64,000 bases of DNA. Origin: Candidatus Kapaibacterium sp. Its GTDB lineage: Bacteria > Bacteroidota > Ignavibacteria > Kapaibacteriales > UBA7675. Positions 27,951 through 36,196 of this stretch are shown in pieces. The translations under genes were made by a program, and so were the position numbers. The stretch spans positions 1-64,000 of the forward strand of contig JANQRB010000171.1 of the NCBI GenBank assembly GCA_028284775.1, read 5' to 3'. The notes beneath the pieces were generated by a model, which saw nothing but the letters and a program-made list of their open reading frames with translations, was not told the DNA's origin and ran no database searches. How positions within the stretch are numbered: position 1 is the first letter of the stretch; the number at the start of each line of letters is the position of its first letter.

Positions 27951-29780
27951 TCAATCAATAACGATTAATGAAGAAGCAGAAAGCGCTGTTTCTGTCCTGA
28001 TATGTACCATATACGTGCCTGCGGGCCAATCTGTTGAAGCGATCGAGTAGCGACCACCAGCACTTGCCGGCCGAACAGCATGGAATAGTTCACGTCCAAG
28101 CAGGTCGGTGACGCGAATTGTAACATAAGCACTCAGTACTAGCGGCAATTCGATCGTCAGTCTATCTCCGCTCTGCATCCGGCTGGGGTATACGCGCAGT
28201 TCAAGATCGCCATTAACAATTGCTTCCTGGACGTCGGCGGCATTTTTACCGTATGGACCGTGATCCTGTCTGGCACAGAGCCCCTCAATGTCGATATACG
28301 GATCATCACCGGGAATCTGCTCGTGATCAAAATCACAGATCGGCTCCATTTCGACTGTATTGGATTCGACGGTCAGATCATCGATCTCAACCCCATCATT
28401 GTTCGGACAGTTAATGGCGTCAACTGCCGGAAGCGCAAAGCTGGTTTTCACGATATACCCGTTGGTCCTTATCCCGTTTGCTTCCGCCCAGGTACCTACG
28501 CCAATAACTCCTTCGTCCCATGTGGTTCCGAAGCCCGCCCAGGCCGTCGGCTGAACCCCGAGTCCGTGAAAGGCACTGGTCGATCGATTGAAGCCATAAG
28601 TCTGTGAAGTTGCGGACCAACTTGATGTTGGGTCGACATTCATGAGAAATGCGACCGTACTTTGGTTTGGATGATCTGTATCACCGGAGACAACGTAGCT
28701 CGTGGCATTGTATTTCTCAACATCCGTCGCGTTCACATGGTTATTGCCCGTATTCGGAGCCACAAGTTGTTTGGCTGTCCAGTTTCCACCACTATGGCGC
28801 AGTATGAATCCCCCAAGCGGGCTGGCGACCATGTTAGTCGGCGCAATTTGACCAACAATAACCATTTCGTCACTTGAGACTGGAGGAGAGGGATCGGAGG
28901 CCCACATCGCCTTGGGATAGCTGTTAACTGGGTCCGTTGCCTTCTGTAACACTAAGCGTTCGCCAGACACAAAACTGCCGCTTAGGTCAAACGTCAGATT
29001 GAGAATGTCTGAGCGCAGCAGAGATTGACTCGCCCGAAACTGTGTGCTGCCGACAACACGAATGATACCGCCCTGAACATTCAGGTCCAGGCCTTCCTGC
29101 ACCAAATCGGAACAACTTACATGCCCGCAGGTGTAGGAATATTGCCAGACGGGAAAGCCGTTGGCGTAGTTAAAACGACCGATGTATATGTTGTCGCCAT
29201 CCTGATTCCCATCACCGATTGTGCTGCCGACAACAACAAAATCATTGTTCAATCCCCCCATTTGCGCAACATTCATGGCTTCGATACTATTGCCGTTCAA
29301 TTGCCCCGTACACGCGCTGCCGTCCAGTCCGAAAATGCGATTCCAAACCGTCGTGCCATCCAGATTGCTCAGCTTGATGATGATTGCGTTGGTCCCGCCC
29401 TCATCAAAGCCAACAATTACAAGATCGTCATCATCGGCTTGAATGATGGAAATACCGCGGTCAAAGGACCAGGTTATTGCTTGATAGCGCCGCGTCCATT
29501 GCTTAGAACCTGTCTGATCCAGTTTCACAACAGTCAGTCCGTGTGATCCCGCCGCCGTCGATTCGTTAATACCGACGATCGCATACCCGAAGTCCGAGGT
29601 GTACACGGCATCGCAGGCTTCTTCAACCACGTCATTCAAGCCATACTCCACTTCAAAAAACTGGCGGGTTAATATTACTTGCGAATTGGCTTCACGCCCT
29701 ATTCCTACCACAATAATCAGCAAAAAGCAAAGCCTTACAGCTACATAAACAGAGCAGTTTTTATTTGTAATCATAAGCAT
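27951..29780 (-). CDS. T9SS-exported beta-propeller-like protein (paralogue B)
   Basis: 609 residues from ATG 29780; signal peptide ends GREANSQ (about 34). Almost collinear with 18420-20243: EACDAVYTSDFGYAIVGINES, LTVVKLDQTGSKQWTRRYQ, VVVGSTIGDG, LVQEGLDLNVQGGIIRVVGS, KATDPVNSYPKAMWA. The C-terminal sorting domain is also alike (LRVYPSRMQSGDRLTIELP, VTDLLGRELF, GTYMVHIRTETALSAS). The upstream ATGAAAGGA block is shared with the paralogue, so duplication included the translation start region. It lies in a same-strand run with 23389 and 30200, with gaps of 200-420 bases. Confidence 0.85.
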   Translation of the reverse strand: MLMITNKNCSVYVAVRLCFLLIIVVGIGREANSQVILTRQFFEVEYGLNDVVEEACDAVYTSDFGYAIVGINESTAAGSHGLTVVKLDQTGSKQWTRRYQAITWSFDRGISIIQADDDDLVIVGFDEGGTNAIIIKLSNLDGTTVWNRIFGLDGSACTGQLNGNSIEAMNVAQMGGLNNDFVVVGSTIGDGNQDGDNIYIGRFNYANGFPVWQYSYTCGHVSCSDLVQEGLDLNVQGGIIRVVGSTQFRASQSLLRSDILNLTFDLSGSFVSGERLVLQKATDPVNSYPKAMWASDPSPPVSSDEMVIVGQIAPTNMVASPLGGFILRHSGGNWTAKQLVAPNTGNNHVNATDVEKYNATSYVVSGDTDHPNQSTVAFLMNVDPTSSWSATSQTYGFNRSTSAFHGLGVQPTAWAGFGTTWDEGVIGVGTWAEANGIRTNGYIVKTSFALPAVDAINCPNNDGVEIDDLTVESNTVEMEPICDFDHEQIPGDDPYIDIEGLCARQDHGPYGKNAADVQEAIVNGDLELRVYPSRMQSGDRLTIELPLVLSAYVTIRVTDLLGRELFHAVRPASAGGRYSIASTDWPAGTYMVHIRTETALSASSLIVID

Positions 29781-30199
29781 CCTTTCATGAGAGTAATTTA
29801 GTTGATAATTTCGCTGGAATTGTCGCCGGGATGTTCTTATCGGAATTCCCGCGGAAATAACTCCAAGCGCAAGTGGTTAATGACGCTTGCTGTGAATTCT
29901 AAAATTTCTTTTACCGAAGATCTTCGATTGACGCCCTGGCCTGTTCAAGTGCATTTATTCTTGGCAGTATGCCGCCGGAATACGCCGGACGCCCTTATTA
30001 ACAGAGATGCAAAATTCGTCAGCATTCCTCGGTCGAACGATGTAAATAATCAGCAGTCCGGGTGTTAAAGATTTCCGCAAGCGCCGACAAAGGGTAATAG
30101 TGTTGCTGGAGAAGTTCATGCGCAAAGAGCTCCCGGACGAAATCAGGTGCCGCCCGATAGCGGACGGCATCTGATCGTAGTAGCCGGTACGCATTACAT
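29781..30199. other. Intergenic region, no gene seen
   Basis: About 420 bases between two T9SS cargo genes. It contains a 12-base palindrome, CGAAGATCTTCG, at 29915-29926, and no frame with a recognisable domain. Frames of 65-88 codons here look spurious. Confidence 0.4.
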
Positions 30200-32002
30200 T
30201 TACCGCGTTTTGACAATTTTCAACGTTTTGACTATGGTTCCCGCCTGTAGCGTCAGGTTGTAACTGCCCGCTGCAAAGCCGCCGATATCGAAACTCAGGC
30301 TGTGGTCCCCGGCTCCAAGCTCCACAGTCCGGCTGATCGCAACTCGACCTCGTGCGTCAACAATTCTGATCACGACTTTCGCACCGGCATTCATTGTGAC
30401 GTTAACAGTCAGGTTTTTAGCTGTGCCGAGCGGATTGGGCAGAGCCGCGACCGAATGAAGGACATCAGTGGCCGCAGATTCAAAGCCGGCCGGATCGTTG
30501 ATGTTGCCCGGAGCACCCTTGCATTGAACTCCGGGACAGGGCACAACGGCTGTCATGCTGGTGACGCTAACGTATTGAATCGGATCGGGTGTCGGGATTT
30601 CCGGGCCGCCCGTGTCATAGTCCGGATCCTCGAAGGGGAAAAACGCAGGAATGGGCGTCGGATCGACGGCGGTCTCGCAATTTGTTTGACCAGAGGATGT
30701 CGTACGCACAAGCAGCATATCGGTGCTCCGGCCGGGGCTGCTGGTACTGCCGGCCTCGCCGGTAAGGACATAACCACCATTGGAAGTCAATGCCAGGCTA
30801 AAGGCGGCGTCATTGGTCGCATTGTCGGCAGTATAGGCATTCCACCAGTTCGGCAGCCAAAGCGAAACCGCCGTCGAAGCGTTAAACAAAAAGGCATTGT
30901 CGGGATTCGTGCCCCAGGACGAACTGGTACCTGCCACAGCAACCTGGGAATTCGTGAGCTTTTGGATCGATTGACCGATATCGTCTCCGGCGTCATCTCG
31001 AAAAATTGTCTGGATACCAAGGTTGGAAAGATCAAGCACAACTTCGCTCAGGAATACATCTCGCGAGCCGTAGGTATCGGAGTAGCCCGTGATAATATAA
31101 CCGTTGTCATTGCCCTGGCCATCCTGCGTGAGCACAAGAGAAGTACCGCGTTCATCGCTCGTGGGCCATCCGATTGCGATCTCCAGATCGGTCGGGCTTG
31201 TCATATTGCGGCGAATCATGTAAATATCTTCATGCATTCCATGCGTCGGATCCAGGCGCATGGTGCTGCCTACCATTACATAGGCCACTTTTTGACTGCC
31301 GTTGTAGTTCAGTTCCAGTAAGTCGAACGCTTCCTCGTCATAATCGCCGCCGTACCAATCAAAGGAATACATCAGGCCGGTGCTCAACACTTCCGCAAAC
31401 AGAACATTTTTGTAATCGGGCGTACCGGTGCCATAGCTCATAGTATAACCCGTCACAAGATAGTTGCCTTTCTGATTGATCATTATCGCATGCGCTTCGT
31501 CGTTTTCTTCGCCGCCAAAAATTCGCCACCAAACGATGTTACCGCTACCGTCGGTTTTCAGGATAAAGGCATCGCGATGCGTGGTCCGCGTCGGATACTG
31601 CGGATGATCAATCGGGTACGGCGTTTCGGTGTATCCGCAGACGACAAAGCCTCCGTCGATATCTTGCAACACATCATGCGCCTCGCCTCGCGCATTGTGC
31701 GTGACATAGGTTTGATAGCGTTTCGACCACAGGATATTGCCGCATGCGTCCGTTCGAGTCAATGTTATGTTTTCGGGTGTATTAACATTGGCAAAATCCT
31801 TAAATCCGGCAATGACAATATCGCCATTGCTGCATTCCGCCACGCCTCGTCCGCGATCTTGCTCGGTACCGTTTTCCCCCAGTAGTTTTTCGTAGCGCAT
31901 CTGCGCGAAGGAAGGTGTCACAACAGCCAGAATTGTAAATACGCAGATTATGCCAGGGATATGTCTCAGCCAATTCGTTCTTGTCCTACTGTTTACTTTC
32001 AT
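30200..32002 (-). CDS. T9SS-exported protein with propeller-type repeats
   Basis: 600 residues; signal peptide ends VVTPSFAQ (about 34). Repeats of the 'report on progress' type seen in Bacteroidota surface propellers: DRGRGVAECSNGDIVIAGF, ILWSKRYQTY, AHDVLQDIDGGFVVCGYTE, NIVWWRIFGGEENDEAHAI, AFSLALTSNGGYVLTGEAG. The C-terminus is a T9SS sorting domain (VAALPNPLGTAKNLTVNV, RIVDARGRVAIS, GSYNLTLQAG, TLKIVKTR). Same repeat class as 18420 and 27951 but not a close copy. Probably surface exposed; no enzymatic motif seen. Confidence 0.82.
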   Translation of the reverse strand: MKVNSRTRTNWLRHIPGIICVFTILAVVTPSFAQMRYEKLLGENGTEQDRGRGVAECSNGDIVIAGFKDFANVNTPENITLTRTDACGNILWSKRYQTYVTHNARGEAHDVLQDIDGGFVVCGYTETPYPIDHPQYPTRTTHRDAFILKTDGSGNIVWWRIFGGEENDEAHAIMINQKGNYLVTGYTMSYGTGTPDYKNVLFAEVLSTGLMYSFDWYGGDYDEEAFDLLELNYNGSQKVAYVMVGSTMRLDPTHGMHEDIYMIRRNMTSPTDLEIAIGWPTSDERGTSLVLTQDGQGNDNGYIITGYSDTYGSRDVFLSEVVLDLSNLGIQTIFRDDAGDDIGQSIQKLTNSQVAVAGTSSSWGTNPDNAFLFNASTAVSLWLPNWWNAYTADNATNDAAFSLALTSNGGYVLTGEAGSTSSPGRSTDMLLVRTTSSGQTNCETAVDPTPIPAFFPFEDPDYDTGGPEIPTPDPIQYVSVTSMTAVVPCPGVQCKGAPGNINDPAGFESAATDVLHSVAALPNPLGTAKNLTVNVTMNAGAKVVIRIVDARGRVAISRTVELGAGDHSLSFDIGGFAAGSYNLTLQAGTIVKTLKIVKTR

Positions 32003-32133
32003 TTTCGGGTTCCTTTAGTATTATGATAGTTAATTATTATTATACTAACAGTTGTGCCATACTCTATTGTTGTACAAACTAATGAACTGGCCAGATCCAC
32101 GGTATGACAACGAAAGAGTTGCAACAAATCTAC

Positions 32134-33201
32134 TTATTGCTTATTCGGATCGGCATAATTCGGATTATGGAGGACTTCGTCATCGCTCAACGCCAGTAAA
32201 AACTCTTTCAGATCAGATATTTCTGCCGGACTAAGATTCAATGGCTTAATCAGGGAGTCCTTATTGCGGTGGTAGACTCCACCGGAGTTGTAATGCGCCA
32301 GGACTTCGTCCAGACTTGCCTTTGAGCCGTTGTGCATATAAGGCGCAGTATGTGCGATATTGCGAAGAGTTGGCGTCTTGAATTTTGCCTCGTCCTTATA
32401 ATCCTCGGAGACATAAAAGCGTCCTCGATCTTCATAGCGAAAAAACAGACCTGTATTGTGAAACTGATCATCGCTGAAATTGAAGCCCGAGTGACAGGCC
32501 ACGCAATTCGTTCGCGCACTGAAGAAGAGAGCCTGACCGTGCCGGGCCGCGGGACTCAGGGCGGCGCTATCGCCGCGTTTGTAGCGGTCAAAGGGCGAAT
32601 TGGCGGATGATATCGTACGTACAAAGCTCGCAATCGCACTGGCTGCGTTTGCAGCTGAGATAGCGGACTTTTCGGCGAATGCCGCCCGAAAACCCTCAGC
32701 GTACCGACCATGATCCCGAAGCCGCCGTACGAGCTGTAGTGTGTCGAGATTAAGTTCGACCGGGTTAACAATCGCCTTGAGAATCTGCTGCTCCAAGGTG
32801 ACTGAGCCGCCATCCCAGGCCAGACTCTGCATGACAGAGGCATTAATAATTGTCGGCGCATTGCGATAACCGACTTCATTGTCGACGCCTCGGCTGACGG
32901 TGTTTCCATCACTAAAAGCCATCTGCTGCCGGTGGCATGAGCCGCAGGACAGGCTGTAATCAAGTGACAGAATCCGATCATAAAAGAGGCTGCGGCCGAG
33001 GTCGACTTTTGCGGCCGACATTTCTCTGGCATCGGGCTGCGCGCTGGCCGGCAAATTATGAAGCACAGCGGCTGCCTTGACATCAATGTCTGTTCCGTGT
33101 ACGCGTGGACCATGGCAACAGTCAATCGGAATATTAATCAGTATCAACAGACAAAATGCCGCTGTGCTCCTACTGTGTCTCGCGCCTGCGTAGTGAATCA
33201 T
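32134..33201 (-). CDS. Di-haem cytochrome c peroxidase / MauG-family protein
   Basis: 355 residues from ATG 33201, after TAGAGAGGC. A hydrophobic export signal (AAFCLLILINIPIDCC) covers residues 14-29. Two c-type haem sites are present: CGSCH at 86-90 and CVACH at 233-237, plus PYMHNG with Met289 as a likely axial ligand, all typical of bacterial di-haem peroxidases. Such enzymes reduce hydrogen peroxide in the periplasm or, in the MauG subgroup, oxidise protein side chains. An upstream start at 33249 is possible but places extra polar residues before the signal. It lies 120 bases from the Asp-box gene upstream on the same strand. Confidence 0.88.
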   Translation of the reverse strand: MIHYAGARHSRSTAAFCLLILINIPIDCCHGPRVHGTDIDVKAAAVLHNLPASAQPDAREMSAAKVDLGRSLFYDRILSLDYSLSCGSCHRQQMAFSDGNTVSRGVDNEVGYRNAPTIINASVMQSLAWDGGSVTLEQQILKAIVNPVELNLDTLQLVRRLRDHGRYAEGFRAAFAEKSAISAANAASAIASFVRTISSANSPFDRYKRGDSAALSPAARHGQALFFSARTNCVACHSGFNFSDDQFHNTGLFFRYEDRGRFYVSEDYKDEAKFKTPTLRNIAHTAPYMHNGSKASLDEVLAHYNSGGVYHRNKDSLIKPLNLSPAEISDLKEFLLALSDDEVLHNPNYADPNKQ

Positions 33202-33320
33202 AACATGCCTCTCTAAGATCACGACACAATTGTAATTGTATGATGTCATAGTATGAGATCGCAGTCAAGCAAATAAGGACCAGTCGCCATGTAGCAAGAT
33301 TGAGCAAGAGTCTCATTGTG

Positions 33321-34475
33321 TCAGCGTGTATCAACAACCCCGAATCGCGTCGGGCCAATTCCCCTGCTGTCTGGCTTCAAGGCACGGATTAACAGACCGG
33401 CAGGGCTTGCCAGATACAAACGCCGTTTGCCGGCTGACAGGGGAGAAATTTTCAACATCCAGACGTTGTTGTCAGCATCGATGTTCCAGGGAAGCTGCTT
33501 GCTTTCCTCTTGCCAGCCTTTGTCTACAGTCCCCAGGCTGTATACAATCCCCCTCCCCGGCGTGTGGCGATCCTTACTGAAACCGCCTACAATAATGTTA
33601 TCCCGGTCCCCTTCAGAATGTGCCGCGACCGACCACAGTGAAATGCCCCTATGCGCGATCTGCCGCCAGGACTCGCCTCCGTCCCTCGTTTGATATAATC
33701 CTCCGTCCGGCTCGCGCGCTCGACTGAAATATGTCACCACTGCATAGCCAAGCATTGGATCGGCATCGCTAAAGATGATTTTGGGAATCTCGAGACCTTC
33801 GTATCCCTGCGGCAGCTGAACGCGGCAGGGACGCCAGCTATGCCCACCATCAGTCGACTTTCGAATTTTTCCCTCGGTACAGCCTGCCAGTAAAACATTG
33901 GTACTATCGTTCCGGATACAGATTGTACATAGATTTGCTACGTCGTGAATCGTCGCAATCGAATCCCAGACTATACCGCCATTGCGACTCTTGTAAATGA
34001 TCGCAGGACGCAGGTGCCCGACATACATCACATCGGGATCACTCGGATCCGCCACCAGGGATTCGCCATTTAGTCGGAGCGGTAGTTGCGGTGTCAACAC
34101 TTTGGCCCAGCTTTCGCCACCGTCTGTACTACGCTGCAAAGAACCGAAATTCGTACCACCCACCAACACGACATTGGTATCGCGCGAATGAACGATAATA
34201 TTGGTAAACCATGAATTTCCGCCCTTAAAGTTAACAACAAGCGTATCCCAATTAATACCAGCGTCATAACTTCGGTAGACACGACGTCCGATGCCGCCTG
34301 CAAACACCGTATTCGGATTTTGGGGGTTGATACTGAGCGAGACGGTCGCCGCGTCAAGCGCCAGTCGCCAGTCCGATGCCGCCACTGGCAGTGCGAATAC
34401 AGATACCATAGTTAATGCGAAGATCCCAATTACGGTACCGTCCCGTACTTTCAGTGTTGAGTTTATTACCAACAT
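33321..34475 (-). CDS. Secreted Asp-box (sortilin/BNR-like) repeat protein
   Basis: 384 residues from ATG 34475 (MLVINSTLKVRDG), with AGGAGC upstream. Signal peptide ends LPVAAS (about 33). At least five Asp-box blades are visible: RSYDAGINWDT, RSTDGGESWAK, KSRNGGIVWDS, KSTDGGHSWRP, QTRDGGESWRQ. This spacing predicts a beta-propeller. No C-terminal T9SS domain is recognised, since the end (IGPTRFGVVDTR) is short, so it may be periplasmic. It has the same repeat class as the truncated gene at 1-586. Being next to the di-haem peroxidase it may be a partner, but this is only positional. Confidence 0.82.
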   Translation of the reverse strand: MLVINSTLKVRDGTVIGIFALTMVSVFALPVAASDWRLALDAATVSLSINPQNPNTVFAGGIGRRVYRSYDAGINWDTLVVNFKGGNSWFTNIIVHSRDTNVVLVGGTNFGSLQRSTDGGESWAKVLTPQLPLRLNGESLVADPSDPDVMYVGHLRPAIIYKSRNGGIVWDSIATIHDVANLCTICIRNDSTNVLLAGCTEGKIRKSTDGGHSWRPCRVQLPQGYEGLEIPKIIFSDADPMLGYAVVTYFSRAREPDGGLYQTRDGGESWRQIAHRGISLWSVAAHSEGDRDNIIVGGFSKDRHTPGRGIVYSLGTVDKGWQEESKQLPWNIDADNNVWMLKISPLSAGKRRLYLASPAGLLIRALKPDSRGIGPTRFGVVDTR

Positions 34476-35414
34476 GTAATAGATGCTCCTGTAATTTCCT
34501 CTATCGCTGCCATTCGTTTTATCAGGCAAGCTCGAATCTCTCGGCTGCCCGCAGCACGGATCCCTAAATGAATGCTCTTAGAAAGCCAGAGCCGTGGCTC
34601 CACATTAACATGCACCAAGCTAAATGTTGAATCAGCGAGGCATTCGGATTCTGTTTAGTATAAATCCCAAGTGTCTTAATTTGCAGTCAAGCGAATGTGA
34701 AACGCTTCAGAGAGAGCGTTATGGCCTGCAGTTGCGTTTATTCTACTTGCCGCTCTTCGTATACCCAGAACTAAATGTGAATTTTGCTAGCCTTTTGAAT
34801 TACAATGGCTGATTCCAGTTCGTCAGGGATTATTGCACCTTCAGAGCTATGTTGTCGTTGAGCATTCATAGTCTCTATAGCAGAAACTGGCATCCGGCAT
34901 GCTCACTGTTAGATCCTCGATAAATGGGTGGTCGAGTTTCGTTGATTTCTGATTTAGCAAGTCACCGGCAATAACAAATCCTGGAAAAAAAGGCCGATCT
35001 TCAGTGTTGCACTGCGCAAAGCCGATTGCGGAACTGTGCGGGCTATTGATCCAGTAGACAAATCAAATTGCCGAATAATCTAAATTGTCATTCTCGGCTC
35101 CTCAAATACTAAGATGCGATCTTGTCTAAAATTCCTCGGCTCGAAGATAAATTTTAGCTTTTGTGCATCATATCCTACAAGATAATTTTCATCGACACTA
35201 CATCTTCTTCGCGATACTTTCCATTTTCCAGAAACAATAATCGACAAAATTTTTAAAGGTAGTCACAATTTTTTACCGCAAAAAAGCCGTTCACCGGTAG
35301 TATCTTCACGCTGCTGTCGCAGTGTTACTCACGTAAATCTCAATCGATGCAAGCGCCAATCTTGGTCACTCACTGGCACCGGGATCACCGGTTTTATCTG
35401 AGAAGCGTACGCTT
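34476..35414. other. 940-base intergenic region before the second sigma gene
   Basis: No convincing gene; the largest frame has 62 codons (34624-34812, +) with no recognised feature. A promoter-like site TTTG-N19-TAATTTTC (one mismatch to TAnnTTTG) lies at 35160-35190, 225 bases before the sigma start. The AT-rich stretch at 35.1-35.3 kb is the likely control region. Confidence 0.4.
35160..35190 (+). promoter_or_regulatory. Possible promoter of the orphan sigma factor
   Basis: TTTG (35160-35163), 19 bases, TAATTTTC (35183-35190). It fits TTTG-N19-TAnnTTTG except for the last base. The long leader (about 220 bases) weakens the case. Confidence 0.3.
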
Positions 35415-36017
35415 ATGCCTACAGAATCACAACATCAATGTTCCGGCTATTCGCCGGATGAAACGCTCGTCACTGCATATCGACGGACGGGCAAGCTAGA
35501 AGTATTAGCCGAACTATTTCAACGCTATGAACACTCGATTCTCAAGGATTGCCGTAAAATCCTGCGAGATACGGAAAGCAGCCGAGATACGGCGATGGAG
35601 ATTTTCGAGAAGCTGACCTCCGCACTCCTCTCCAGCGAGATTGGCAATTTTCGGCTTTGGCTCCGGCAGGTTGTTCGGAATCACTGCCTGGAGAAATTGC
35701 GTCAGTCCAAAGGGAAGATTGCTGTCGGGCTCGAAGAAGATTTTGATGCTGTCGACGAGGCCACGCTGCAGTGCGGTGACGTCGAAGGTTCCGGATGGCA
35801 GGAACCGGACTGGATTGAAAAACTGCGCGAAGCGCTGGCACAGCTCAAATACGATCAGCGGCGCTGTATCGAGCTGTTTTATTTTCACAAGAAACGATAT
35901 CGTGAAATTGCATCCGCGCTGGAGATCAGTCCAAAACAGGTGAAATTCAACTTACAAAACGGACGCAACCGGCTGCGAACCTTACTGAAGAGGAAGCTCG
36001 ATAGTCTGACGGGCTGA
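35415..36017 (+). CDS. ECF-like sigma-70 family sigma factor (orphan paralogue)
   Basis: 200 residues. Region 2: LAELFQRYEHSILKDCRKIL, then DTAMEIFEKLTSAL and FRLWLRQVVRNHCLEKLR. Region 4: QRRCIELFYFHKKRYREIA, then ISPKQVKFNLQNGRNRLRTL, nearly the same as in the sigma factor at 7493-8116. This suggests a shared -35 class. Unlike that gene, it has no anti-sigma-like gene or CHAT half downstream; it is followed by a terminator and a convergent gene. The fourth TPR/half-CHAT gene lies about 6.5 kb away on the other strand. Confidence 0.87.
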   Translation: MPTESQHQCSGYSPDETLVTAYRRTGKLEVLAELFQRYEHSILKDCRKILRDTESSRDTAMEIFEKLTSALLSSEIGNFRLWLRQVVRNHCLEKLRQSKGKIAVGLEEDFDAVDEATLQCGDVEGSGWQEPDWIEKLREALAQLKYDQRRCIELFYFHKKRYREIASALEISPKQVKFNLQNGRNRLRTLLKRKLDSLTG

Positions 36018-36110
36018 GCGAATGAAGTTATGTGCTGAGCCTCCGCCCGCCGATTGGTTAGCGATTTAAGATTGCCCGTCCGGGAATGAGACGAGGCGAT
36101 TCTTACAATG

Positions 36111-36139
36111 AGGGCACCCGACACGAGGTCGGGTGCCCT
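36111..36139. terminator. Bidirectional hairpin between convergent genes
   Basis: AGGGCACCCGAC (36111-36122), loop ACGAG, GTCGGGTGCCCT (36128-36139): a perfect 12-bp stem. It sits between the sigma gene stop (36017) and the subtilase gene stop (36197), the place for a shared terminator, though the T tract is weak on both sides. Confidence 0.65.
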
Positions 36140-36196
36140 GACACATGCTCAGATTCGATGGCCTTGGATCTGCATCGCCGGCTATTGACGTCGAAA

